DNA from: Penium margaritaceum
Lineage: Eukaryota; Streptophyta; Zygnematophyceae; Desmidiales; Peniaceae
DNA length: 37,500 nt
Assembly: GCA_023375785.1 (NCBI GenBank)
Contig: SZWC01000537.1
Span: 310,497 to 347,996 of the forward strand
Reading direction: 5' to 3'
The notes under the pieces are model-generated. The model saw nothing but the letters and a program-made list of their open reading frames with translations. It ran no database searches and was not told the origin of the DNA. Numbering within the stretch: position 1 is the first letter of the stretch; each line of letters starts with the position of its first letter. Positions 9,447 to 19,322 of this stretch are shown here, piece after piece. The position numbers were made by a program, and so were the translations under genes.

Positions 9447-12400
9447 CTCTCATCACCAACTTTGGTCATGGGGGCGGTGCTGCACCAACCAGGAGCAACG
9501 GCGGAGGAGGAAAGAAGAAGGGGAACTGTCACTACTGCAAGAAGCCGGGCCATTGGGCGCGCGAATGCCGGAAGAAGAAGGCGGACCTTACGGCTGGAGT
9601 GGGAGCGGGAAAGCAGTCCGACGCTTCCGCGAACGCAGCAGATTGGGAGAGTGGATTCGTGACAACCATCCGGGTCCTGCACGTCTCTGACACCACCGCC
9701 TTGTTCTGGATCATCGACTCGGGAGCCACGCAGCACATGACGTGTCGCCGCGAGTGGTTTGTTGTCTACACCGTCATCGAGCCTCGTCGAGTGTACATGG
9801 GGGATAATCATGTGCAAATGGCGGTTGGGGAGGGTGAGATTGTATTTTGTGCTTCCGTTGAGGGCAAGCACGTGGAACGGCGTGTGAAGGGGGTGCTCCA
9901 TGTTTCGGGGCTGGCAGCTAACCTCCTCTCTGTCTCATCTCTCATCTCCGAAGGCATGCAGGTTCGCTTTGAGAATGGTGGGTGCACCATCTCTGCAAGT
10001 GCAGGCCGTGTTCTTGCAAAAGCGGACAAGGAGGATGGTCTCTACCGTCTTTATGTGGCGTCGGAGAAGGAAGCCGACTCAGCGTTGGCAGCGAGAGAGG
10101 GAAAACACGACATCGGCCTGTGGCACCGTCGGCTCGGTCACCTCGGCTTTGGCGCCATCATCTCCATGCAGCAGATGGTCCGCGGCCTGGAGCTCAAGGG
10201 GGTGAAGCAGCCTGGTACATCGGCTTGTGAGAGCTGCATTGAAGGGAAGCAGTCCCGCGCTCCTTTCACGGGGAAAGGGAAGGGGGTGACTGAACTTCTC
10301 TCACTCGTTCACTCTGATTTGTGCGGTCCCATGCCATCACAGTCCTTGTCCGGCAAGTTGTACTTTGTCACGTTCATTGATGACAAGTCAAGGAAGACAT
10401 GGGTGTCGTTCCTGGCTGGAAAGGATGAGTGCTTTGATGCTTTCAAGGTGTGGATTGCTGCTGCACAGAATGAGAGTGGCAGGCGGTTGAAGGTGCTTTG
10501 CACCGATGGTGGAGGAGAGTACCTCTCCAACGACTTCCACACCTTCCTCAAGTGTCGCGGGATCAAGCACGAGGTCACCCCACCTGGAACACCGCAGCTG
10601 AACGACGTGGCTGAACGCGCGAACCGCACGCTCATGGAGCGTGTTCGCAGCATGCTCCAAGACGCGGAGCTCCCGCCAACCTTCTGGGCGGAAGCGGTCA
10701 ACACTGCCGTGTACCTGAAAAACCGGAGTCCCACGCGCGCGGTGCCGCTGATGACACCGGAGGAGGCGTGGACGGGACGCAAGCCAACTGTGACGCACCT
10801 GAAAGTCTTCGGGTGTGGCGCATTCGTGCACGTGCCTACCGGCAGCCGTAACAAGCTGGACGCAAAGTCGGTGAAGGCCGCCTTCCTCGGCTACGACACC
10901 ATGGGATACCGCCTCTACAACCTCGTCGCACGCAAGATCATCCGCAGCCGTGATGTGGTCTTCCAAGAGGAAGTGAAGGGCTGGACGTGGAGCCCTATGA
11001 CTGCTGTTCCACTTGCTCCCGCACTTGTACCTGAAGTGGGAGAAGTTCCGGTAGCAAAAGAGGACGGTGTGAAAGATGACGGTGACAGCGGCAACGACAA
11101 GGAGGTGGACGGAGCTGAGAAGGAGAAGGAGCCGGCAGCGGAATCTGATGAGGAGGAGCAGCAAAGCAACACACAGCAGCTGCCACGACGGTCTGCACGC
11201 CTCAACAAAGGTGCAAAGGACAGTGGGGAGCCGCTACGGCGATCCGAGCGCCTCGCAAGCAAACAGAGGCCGTTGGAGGAGCTGGTGAACCTGTGCACCG
11301 TTCCACCACCAACGGAGTCATCTGACCTCGAGCTTCTCTTCCTCACAGTCACCGATGACCCAGCCACATTCGCTGAGCCATGCGCAGCGCCGAGGCGGCA
11401 GATTGGCATGCCGCAGCAGACAAGGAGTATGGTGCGCTCATGAAGAACGGCACCTGGACCCTCGAGGAAGCTCCACGTGGCAGCCGGGTGATTGGGTGCC
11501 GGTGGATCTTGAGGCGCAAGCGTGGTGCGGATAGTAAGGTGCTCAGGTACAAAGCACGGCTGGTTGTAAAGGGGTATGCACAGACTGAAGGTGTGGATTA
11601 CAATGAGACATTTGCACCTGTCGCAAAGTTCCCATCCATCCGAGTGATCCTCGCTCTTGCTGCTGCTATGGACTGGGAGGTGCACCAAATGGATGTGACG
11701 TGTGCATTTCTGAATGGTGACCTCGAGGAGGATGTGTACATGGAGCNAGACATGGGCGAGCTCAGTTACTACCTTGGCCTTCAGGTCAAGCGCGACCGGC
11801 AGCAGCAGACTTTGGAGTTGTCGCAGAGCACGTACGTAAGCGACATCGTCAAACGCTTCAACATGGCAGGAGCGCGCAAAGCCGCGACACCACTGGAAGT
11901 GGGAGCGAAGCTGAGCATGACGCAGACTCCCCGCGGCATGCAAGAGAGCAGCCGCATGGAAGAAGTGTCGTACCAAGAAGCAGTTGGGAGCCTCATGTAC
12001 GCAGCAGTCGGCACGCGCCTCGACATCAGCCAAGCAGTGGGAGTTCTCAGCAAGTTTTGCGCGAACCCGGGTGTGCCGCATTGGGAGGCGGTTAAGCGTG
12101 TGCTGCGATACCTCGACAGCAGTAGCAGCCTTTGCCTCACCTTCAACGGCAACAACAGCCCCATCCTCATCGGCTACAATGACGCAGATTGGGGAGGTGA
12201 CTTGGACACAAGGAGGTCGACCAGTGGGTTCGTGTTTGTGCTCGGGGGAGGTGCAATCAGTTGGAGGAGCAAGAAGCAAGAGTGCGTCGCCCTCTCCTCC
12301 ACCAAAGCAGAGTACATCGCCCTGAGTGAAGCAGCAAAGGAAGCCGTGTGGCTGCGTGAGCTGCTGGCAAGCCTTGGACAGCAGCAGACCACAGCGACCA

Positions 12401-12612
12401 CCATCTACTGTGACAACATGAGCGGCATTGCTCTGACCAAGAACGCCGAGTTTCACGCCCGCACCAAGCACATCGACCTGCGGTACCACTTCATCCGCGA
12501 GCTCGTGGCGAAGCAGGTGGTGAAGATCAAGTTCTGCCCTTCAAGCATGATGTTGGCAGACTTTCTGACCAAGCCGCTGGCAGCGCACCGCTTTCAGCAG
12601 CTGAGGGGATAG
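9447..12612 (+). pseudogene. Copia B1 gag-pol, nearly intact
   Basis: Domains in order: zinc knuckle CHYCKKPGHWAREC (9527-9568); protease WIIDSGATQHM (DSGA 9716-9727); GAG-pre-integrase LWHRRLGHLGFG; integrase with Asp 10316, Asp 10505 and Glu 10613, spacing D-x62-D-x35-E, so the catalytic triad is complete; an acidic linker rich in KEKEP and EEEQQ; RT start NGTWTLEEAPRGSRVIGCRW; RNase H with DADWGGDLDTRRSTSGF and STKAEYIAL; end at LTKPLAAHRFQQLRG and TAG. One base is missing after 11376 (GCTGAGCC here, GCTGAAGCC in B2), which shifts the frame just before RT. The N at 11747 replaces about 260 bp of RT, including the stretch that should hold YVDD. Confidence 0.85.
11747..11747. other. Assembly join (single N) within RT
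   Basis: The sequence jumps from VYME to MGELSYYLG. Copia B2 and B3 carry about 250-270 bp between these points, so real sequence is missing although the frame happens to stay open. Confidence 0.85.
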
Positions 12613-12640
12613 TGCGGACTTGTGTGACTTTTATTCTCGC

Positions 12641-12652
12641 AAAGAGGGGGAA
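12641..12652 (+). other. Copia B1 polypurine tract
   Basis: AAAGAGGGGGAA directly before the 3' LTR: the plus-strand primer of LTR retrotransposons. Confidence 0.8.
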
Positions 12653-13183
12653 TGATGGATATGAGAGTGCCAGAAAGTGACAAAAATAGGTTGCTCGATA
12701 AAAATCATCTGGCATGACAGTTGCATAGAGGATGTTCCACAGGTTCTAACGCAGTTTACGGAACTTGATTTGGAGTCTGTTTGAGTGAGATATGGATTTC
12801 CACACTTTGGAGATCATGGGTCGGGTTCAAGTGACGACCTGAGCACTTTGAGCTCAAAAGGCGGCAGGATTATTGGCCAGGACGGCTGAGAGCGGCCTTC
12901 AAGGAGAAAAGACGGCTGGAGGACGTCCAAGAGACTTCAAGGAAGGACCAGTCCATGATTATTAGCCGTGCAGGCCGTGCGAGACATAATTCTCTTGTGT
13001 GACAAGGTGACTGCCGCTCATCCCGCTAGGCTAGGAGTGTGCTAGAGGGTGAGCTTTGACAGAGTGGATCTCAGTGCTCCCTTAGCCAAATGAGGCATAT
13101 AAGGGCTTGTTAGAAAGCTGTGATGATGTACTTTCTCACTCAAGAGTCGATTCAGACATTCGCGTTCTCTGCAGACCTACATT
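12653..13183 (+). repeat. Copia B1 3' LTR, first 531 bp
   Basis: Begins TGATGGATATGAG and runs without indels against the 5' LTR up to its position 531, then hits N. The last 117 bp of the LTR are missing before the N. Confidence 0.85.
13098..13103 (+). promoter_or_regulatory. Candidate LTR TATA box
   Basis: TATAAG in GGCATATAAGGGC within the LTR. The 5' LTR has CATATATGG at the same place (7473-7480). Position and context suit an LTR core promoter; no start site can be fixed from sequence. Confidence 0.4.
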
Positions 13184-13184
13184 N
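13184..13184. other. Assembly join (single N) between overlapping LTR copies
   Basis: LTR position 531 on the left, LTR position 113 on the right. The two ends overlap by 419 bp of nearly identical sequence. Confidence 0.9.
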
Positions 13185-13720
13185 TCGATTTGGAGTCCGT
13201 TTGAGTGAGATATGGATTTCCACAGTTTGGAGATCATGGGTCGGGTTCAAGTGACGACCTGAGCACTTTGAGCTCAAAAGGCGGCAGGATTATTGGCCAG
13301 GACGGCTGAGAGCGGCCTTCAAGGAGAAAAGACGGCTGGAGGACGTCCAAGAGACTTCAAGGAAGGACCAGTCCATGATTATTAGCCGTGCAGGCCGTGC
13401 GAGACATAATTCTCTTGTGTGACAAGGTGACTGCCGCTCATCCCGCTAGGCTAGGAGTGTGCTAGAGGGTGAGCTTTGACAGAGTGGATCTCAGTGCTCC
13501 CTTAGCCAAATGAGGCATATAAGGGCTTGTTAGAAAGCTGTGATGATGTACTTTCTCACTCAAGAGTCGATTCAGACATTTGCGTTCTCTGCAGACCTAC
13601 ATTCGCTTCCGTAATTTCTGTCTGTGCAACCTGCAACTCCCTCTCACAAACAGTTGGTCCTGCCTAGGCGGCTCTTAGTGAGCCTGATCACCTCCCTGAG
13701 GGCTGCCCCAGTTTCCATCA
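13185..13720 (+). repeat. Copia B1-type LTR, positions 113 to the end
   Basis: 536 bp, collinear with the 5' LTR from TCGATTTGGAGTCC to TTTCCATCA. It differs from the preceding copy at about three positions in the shared 419 bp. Either it is the same LTR read twice across a scaffold join, or a true tandem LTR. Confidence 0.8.
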
Positions 13721-15419
13721 AGGGCACTCGGCAACCCGAGTCCGTGCGCCAACGGGAGAACATCCTCCTGAGGGCAAGGATCTGCAGTCGCATAGTGAAC
13801 CACACTATGGAACCGGATCGCAGGACACTGACCGCGGATGCCCGCGATGGAGACCCGCTGCGCGAGGGCAGGTATGGCCTGCTGGGCCCAACGTTTGAAG
13901 ACCTCCTCTGAGCAGCGACATGGCCCTCACGCAAGGCAGACCCTTGCGAGGCGGGCCCGAAAGGACCAGAAGTGGTCACCCAGGCCCCCGAGAGTCTCTT
14001 AAGCCAGTGGTCGCATCTGCCGACCACTCCACCGCAGAGTACAAGGCCACCTTAGCCTTCTCTGCCGCCGATACTGCCAAGCCGGGCCCCGTGGCGCGAA
14101 CTCTGTGGGAGTTCATAGTGGTGACATCCAGCACCCACGTGAGGCCAGACTCTGGATCAGTCAGCGTCTTATCAGGCCGAGGCTCACCCGGACCACCCGT
14201 CTGCAGCCGAGCTGCCCCCCCACTCTCAACCGTGTGAATGAGACGATGCTCCCGGAAGACATCCGCAAGCTCGTCATGGATGGCGTTGTGGACGCGCTGA
14301 ATCGCGCCTTCACTCGGCCGCCTACTAGCCGCTTCCGGGTCAAGACTGTCCACCCCCACCATCATCAACTATGGAAGAGGGAGACCCAGCCAAAACTGAG
14401 CATGTAGACGGAAGTCTACTGGGGAAGGATACGTGCGGTTGTGCGGGCCGGACGGAGAAACCTGCAGCCAGAGGGCGCTGCCCCTCGTCACCATCGCCCA
14501 GCATCGCTGGTGGGCACGACGCACACAGTCGCTACGAGAGGTGCACGGAAGCCCCCCTCCCCCCCCCCTCAGCACAGCCGCAATGTTGCTCGTATAGCTC
14601 CCCGACCTGCGCAATCCACCCCTCCCGCCGGAGAGATTACCACGCCCGACACATCCTCTGATATAGGCCCCCTGAAGAACTCTGCTGCATAGTGTTGACC
14701 AAGGGCAGGGCCTCAAAGACAGGCCAAGGCAACCCCTCTTGCACCACGTCCCAGTCCGGGGCAAGATGCTCCAATGCAGTCGCTGCTAGGATGAAGGGAG
14801 CAAACTCAGTGGAGAGGGCAAGAAGCAGACTGCCCGTCGCATAGGCATATGCCAAAGGAGCACGGTGCCGCGCCTCCACTAATCCAGCTCCTCCAAAGGC
14901 AAAGGGCAGATGAAACTGCAAGCGAGGTAGGCGCTGGAGCTCATAGTCCACAGACCCCACCTGAGTGGCCGAAGAAACCTGCAAAAGGTGGAGGACCGCC
15001 TCCTGGATAGCCGTGTCAAAGCGGTGCAGGATCGATAGCCAACTGTCCTCAAGCAAGAGCACCCGCATACAGTCCATTCGGGGGATGACGCAAAGGCGAA
15101 GCACTAGCATGGCCGCCTGTACATCCTCCATCCGGCTCAGCTGGGAAAGGCCACGCAGCTACTCCTGGAGCCACCCCTCAGCCCACGTACTCTGGAAGTC
15201 AGCCGAGCCCACTAGACACCCCTGCAGAATAACCCCATCCCGACGGCAAGGTAACCCTGCAAGTACCGAAGGCACAGCCTCCTAAGAGCGGCGTAGTAGT
15301 AGGCATTTCCGCAGCTGGATATACAGGCTACGGAGTGTTGCCGCCTCAGTCATGGCAGTAAAGGTGGTGGCAAGAAGCTGGGGCGGGGCCGTCACTGTCG
15401 CATCGTCCTGGTAAGCTCC
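13721..15419 (-). pseudogene. LINE RT palm (YQDD), thumb and C-terminal endonuclease-like domain
   Basis: Starts with AYQDDATVTAP: the YxDD catalytic box is at 15402-15413. Next come GVILQGCLVGSADFQ and the frame at 14637-15131 with VLRLCVIPRMDC, FDTAIQEAVLHLL, and LPFAFGGAGLVEA, a block typical of this LINE group. Then GSALWLQVSPSGP and FRLHAQFWLGLPLP. The frame at 13976-14368 has HDELADVF, then RPD (14171-14179) and, 14 residues on, Asp of LDVTT (14126-14128), followed by AAEKAKVALY. RPD-x14-D fits the R/K-PD-x12-14-D/E pattern of restriction-like endonucleases, which nick the target for target-primed reverse transcription. The CCHC finger expected upstream of it is not visible. Several frameshifts and stops. 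Confidence 0.7.
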
Positions 15420-16068
15420 TAATGGAAACTAGGGCACCCCTCAAGGAAGTGATCAGGTTCACCAAGAGCCACCTAGGCAGGATCAATCGTTTGTGAGAGG
15501 GAGTTGCAGGTTGCACATACAAAAATTCTGGAAACGAATGTAGGTTTGTCAAGAACGCGAATATCTGAATCAACTATTGAGTGGGAAAGTAAATTAGTAC
15601 AGCTTTCTAACAAGCTTAAGTATGCCGCATTTGGCACATGGAGCTGGAAGAACCACTCTGTCAAAGTTCACCTCCTAGCACACTCTTAGCCTAGCGGGAT
15701 GAGCGGCGGTCACACTCTCACACAAGAGAATTACCATCCCTGCCATGTGCACAACCAATAATCTTGGTGGGGACCTTCCTTGAAACTCCCTGAAGGTCCT
15801 CGTGCTGCCTTTCTACCTTGAAGGCTGCTCCAAACCTCCCTGGCCAACAATTGTGGCTGTCATTGGTGCTGGTAGTGAAGGAGCCATCACTTGAACCGGA
15901 CCCATTGCCACCAAACCTTGAAAATCTATATCCCCCTAAAAAAGACTCCGAATTGAGTTCTGTAAACTGCTACAGAACCAGTATTATATCCTCTACTTAC
16001 TGTTTTGACCTAATGATTTTTATCGAGCAACCCACTTTGGTCACTTTTTTGGCACCCCATATCCAACA
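15420..16068 (-). repeat. Solo copia LTR (B2 subtype) inside the LINE
   Basis: 649 bp. On the minus strand it begins TGTTGGATATGGGGTGCC like the B2 LTR and ends ...CCATTA where the family has CCATCA. No internal element sequence is attached. The flanks GCTCC (15415-15419) and GCTCT (16069-16073) form a 5-bp target duplication with one transition. Solo LTRs arise by recombination between the two LTRs of an element. Confidence 0.8.
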
Positions 16069-16605
16069 GCTCTGACATGCCTATAGCAAGACCCCTGAGC
16101 ACCTTTGAGCCGTTGGTTCCCCGCCTCCAGGACTGGAGCTAACGCCAAATCAAATAGTGTCAGCCTAAGGGGGTCCTCCTGGCGCACACCTCGGGCGCTC
16201 TCTAGCACAGCCTGCGCACTGATGCCGAAGAAGAGAAGCTGCGCCTGGTGGGTGTAAAGCTAGCAGAGAAAGGGGATCCACGAGCCCAAGCCCTGGTTGC
16301 AAACTGCCTCAAAAACGGCCACCCGCTCCACCTTGATAAATTCATTGCAGACATCTAGCAGAGAGGATGGCCCGCACACTGCGAACAAGCACGCCCGCCC
16401 CCTCCGATGCACCCATACCAAATTGATGAGGCCGAAGAGCCGAGTGGAGCCTGGACTTGTCGCGCAGGAGAAGAAAACCTGCAGGATGAAGCAAAGCCTC
16501 TCCCACCGTCGGCGGCCGTACAACCTCCTCCTCCGTAGCACCCTTCAGGATGGGGATGAGCCTACTGCGGCCCAAGCACTCCGCCACCGCGCGCGGTATC
16601 TCACT
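16069..16605 (-). pseudogene. LINE RT fingers and palm, motifs up to GVRQEDPL
   Basis: The minus frame has LGRSRLIPILKG, RPPTVGEALLHPAG (normally RPIAVGE), and LRPHQFGMGASEGAGVLV (normally LxPxQFGVGxxGGAE). A shift of frame follows and then GVRQEDPLRLTLFDLALAPVLEA, the RT motif usually written GVQQGDPLGPLLF (16167-16190). The reading runs into the solo LTR at the codons just before AYQDD. At least one frameshift (near 16380) and a stop near 16260. Confidence 0.7.
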
Positions 16606-16609
16606 GTCA

Positions 16610-17060
16610 AGCACCGTCCCTCTACCAAGCAGGCGGCAGCAGCAGCTCAGGGGGAGGCCTCGGCGAGAGCACGCCAGTGTGTGGCCAGCCTGGTCCATGC
16701 TAGCAAGCTCACGCGGGCGATGCAGCAGTTTGAGGAGCGCCCGCCGGCGGCGTGGACGACGCGGACCCTGGCTAGCCTCCAGGAGCGACACCCGCCGTCC
16801 TTGTTGCCCATTCCGGATTGGGTCCAGTCTTTCCAGGTCCAGGGAGGTGGGGCCGCTGGGGTGACAGAGGAGATGGTGAAGGAGGCGTTGCGTGAGGCGC
16901 CTGGGGGCTCCTCTGCGAGGCCTCCTGGCTTGACTTATGACCTTTTACGTGATCTGGCCCTTGACTCCTCGGTTGGGCCGGACGCACCGCCTCACATGAC
17001 GACACTGTTTTGCAAGCTGTAGGTGATCTCCAATGACAGGGAGTGTATTGCATCGGTGGG
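16610..17060 (+). pseudogene. LINE RT N-terminal region, inverted relative to the main body
   Basis: Open without stops to 17022: QCVASLVHASKLTRAMQQF, TLASLQERHPPS, VTEEMVKEALREAPGGSS, RPPGLTYDLLRDLAL, MTTLFCKL. This pattern (L..lHP, then V..aL......aaGpsGL....l) is what precedes the RLIPL.K..GGvRPIAVGE block in this LINE group. That block begins on the minus strand at about 16605, immediately beside this segment. The upstream part of the same open frame (16297-16600) is antisense to the RT and is not coding. Confidence 0.6.
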
Positions 17061-18229
17061 AGCCATCCCACGTGTAAAGCTACACTACTGCTTGCTTGGA
17101 AGAAGGATACGGGTGTCCCATAGAAGGTGATTCAATGTGGTGGTGTGTGCACTCTGCCAGATCCTCTTGCAAGCGGGGAAGCTGGGCGTAAGGAAAACGT
17201 TAATGGCAGTTTTTTTGGCAGTGGAGACATTTTGAAAGGGTCAAGGCATTATTAAGGCAGAGGTTGACAGCTAGCGCTGTTCAACATGGATATGTTTGTG
17301 GAGCACGGGGGCAGGATGCAGCCACAGAACTCCTGGTTTGGTGTAGCTATGATGTGGAGATGCTCAGGGTGGACGTCATGGTGCTGCGGGTTGTGAGTCA
17401 ACTTTGCAGGAGTGACTCAATGTGTATGCGCAGGCACAGGGACTGATGTAGCTGCCTGCTCGTTGATGAGGAAGTGGAGGGGGAGGGTGTGGGGAGGGAG
17501 GAGGAGGGAGGTGCACACAAGGATTTGACATAGATGTGGCAAGAACAGTGAGCATGGCCATTTACCATTTCTCTCCTGGGCATGGTCTGGTTTTTTTTTT
17601 TGGGTGGAGGGGTTCTAACCAGCTTTGCCATCCTACTGGTATCGCAGGCCCTCAGGGCAGTTGGGACCTCAAGCCCAGGCCAACCCGGCCAAAGAGCCGC
17701 CTAGGCGTAGTTGTCACATCTGGGACCTGAACCCTGAATTCCTGCATCGGAGCCTCACACTCGTACCATTGGTATAGGCAAAGCATATCCCAATCCGGTC
17801 TGGGGTTTTCAGTCAGCCGTGAGGGGGTTGCAGCAACGCGAGTCAAAAGAAGAAGCTGAAAATGGAGTCCTTGTAGCCAGTTCTGTTCACTGTGCTGCTG
17901 CAAGTAATTACCCATGGTTGCCGTCAGTGTCATTCCTCTGTCGGCAGACTCAGGCTTCTGGCAGGTTTTGTTGCAGGGGTGCAGGCTGTTGGTGGGTATC
18001 ATGTTGGGCTTACTACCATGCTTGGTGGTTGTGTGATCCCCAAATGAGGTACATTCCAGTGGGTGTGGCAACACGACTGTGCGCATGTAGTAAGCAGGTG
18101 ATTGCTGAGGTGCTTACGCAGCCTAGCTGACTCTTTGGTGAGTGGCAGTTTGATAGAAGTAGCAGCAGAAAAAGATAAGGCAAGCAGCAGCTAGGTGTGA
18201 AGTTTCCATATTGTATTAGTGGAAGGCAT
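17061..18229. other. No recognisable gene
   Basis: Short open frames without motifs. A run of eleven T lies near 17590. The right end may be 3' non-coding sequence of the LINE tail that follows. Nothing else can be supported. Confidence 0.5.
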
Positions 18230-18600
18230 TTTAGACCACCACGCCACAAACCGAAGTCACAGAGCACACAACACTGATGCCAAATCCCAGCAATGGAGAG
18301 CCGCAGTGCAAACAAGGACACTGCCCGTGCAGACCACCCTGGCTGGTCAGTCTCACTGCGCTTGCCCCAACCCCTCTCCAGGCACAACGCCGCCAACCGA
18401 TGGAAAAAGCACCAACAATCTAGGCCAAGACCGTCGAGGGTCTCCCAAGCCACCGTACGCAGCTGGTACCCCAACTACTGTGCAAGGGCGGCCCTGTAGT
18501 GTTTCTCCTTAGCAGCCTCTACGGTGGGGAGAGCCTGCCCCTCCTCCTTTACCTTGTGCGACTGGGCGTCCATCATGGTGACGTCCACCACCCACTGTGC
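18230..18600 (-). pseudogene. LINE C-terminal endonuclease-like domain, tail copy 1
   Basis: The minus frame reads WVVDVTMMDAQSHKVK, TVEAAKEKHYRAALAQ, a stop, LGYQLRTVAWETLDGLG, FFHRLAALCLERG and ALRLSIAGI. It matches the LDVTTMNSHRV...AAEKAKVALY region of the larger LINE upstream, but also carries the following TVAWET block. Only the last part of the protein is present, a 5' truncation typical of LINE copies. Confidence 0.6.
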
Positions 18601-18780
18601 ACGGTGGCATGGGAAACATTTGTTAGGTTGGGTCCTGATGGTTGGCGCTTCATCTGTTGCTTGGAAACCATGTGCCCGGATACGGGCTGGAGGTGGCTGT
18701 GAGAGGCAGATTGTGCAAAGTGGGGAACCCAGACCGTGACCCTCTTTGCTCAGTGGCTTTCCATCGCTGAAATCAGTCAG
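18597..18780 (+). pseudogene. LINE C-terminal domain, tail copy 2, head to head with copy 1
   Basis: The plus frame reads TVAWETFVRLGPDGWRF, then a stop, then TLFAQWLSIAEI. It parallels TVAWETLDGLGLDCWCF ... FALRLSIAGI of copy 1 on the other strand. The two copies start within a few bases of each other and run apart. Confidence 0.55.
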
Positions 18781-19322
18781 TAGTGTGGCGTCATCCGCAA
18801 CTACTCCCTCCTTTGTAGGGGGCTCAACATGGAGCTGCCATGAGACTGTCCACGCCTGGCCCGCATGGCCTGGCCTCTTTGCCCACTGGCCTTGTCTGGC
18901 CTGTGAATAACAGGCCCTCTTCAGGAGGAGTAGTGTCCACTCCCTTCTTAAACAGCTTCCCCCTTGTCTTCTTCATGTTTCCTTTTTCCTCTGCACACGT
19001 TATATCTTTCCACCCTAGTGTGCCGTGGGTGGCGGCTCACTTACACCATGTGATTGTGCGGGTCCATGACAACATTCTCTGTTTCCATTCATTATCAAAA
19101 AGTGCATTGTAGATAACCGCTATGGGCCTTCATGGTGTATCTGGCATGGCTCTAATTTGCGCATGGGCAGTAGCCCATGGTTGGTGGTTCCAGCACATGG
19201 TGGCCCCCATGGTCAAGCGATTACAATTTGCTGGTATCTGGTGCGAGCATCCAGTTATCTGGCTCTCCAGCATGTTGAGGCTGATGGGGCGCTAATGTAG
19301 CACATAATGGCTTAACCATGCC
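18781..19322. other. Spacer, no recognisable gene
   Basis: No domain seen. The last five bases, ATGCC (19318-19322), are the left target duplication of the gypsy element. Confidence 0.6.
19318..19322. repeat. Gypsy target-site duplication, left
   Basis: ATGCC, repeated exactly at 27882-27886 directly after the 3' LTR. Confidence 0.85.

Larger units (their letters stand above)
7030..13720 (+). mobile_element. Ty1/copia retrotransposon 'Copia B1' (scaffolded copy)
   Basis: 5' LTR, tRNA-iMet primer-binding site, gag start, a long gag-pol, polypurine tract and 3' LTR occur in the right order. The LTRs begin TGATGGA (T-A in place of T-G in the 5' copy) and end TTTCCATCA. The two LTRs differ by roughly a dozen bases over the 531 that can be compared, so insertion is fairly recent. 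The outer flanks ACGGC and AGGGC match at 4 of 5, a possible target duplication. Single N bases at 8040, 9446, 11747 and 13184 break it; the stretch 8041-9445 does not belong to it. Confidence 0.8.
13721..17060 (-). mobile_element. Non-LTR retrotransposon (LINE) with restriction-like endonuclease, 5'-inverted
   Basis: Minus-strand RT motifs (16605 down to 16069 and 15419 down to about 14640) are followed by a C-terminal domain with RPD-x14-D, the signature of restriction-like endonuclease LINEs. The N-terminal part of the RT is present next to it on the opposite strand (16610-17060), oriented as twin-primed insertions are. A solo copia LTR splits the element. The 3' end is not seen: the copia LTR ends at 13720 directly against it. 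Confidence 0.7.

Noticed and set aside
16297..16600. First 100 residues of the plus-strand open frame before the LINE segment
   Set aside because: This part is antisense to clear RT motifs on the minus strand; only the part from about 16610 onward has family-like sequence.
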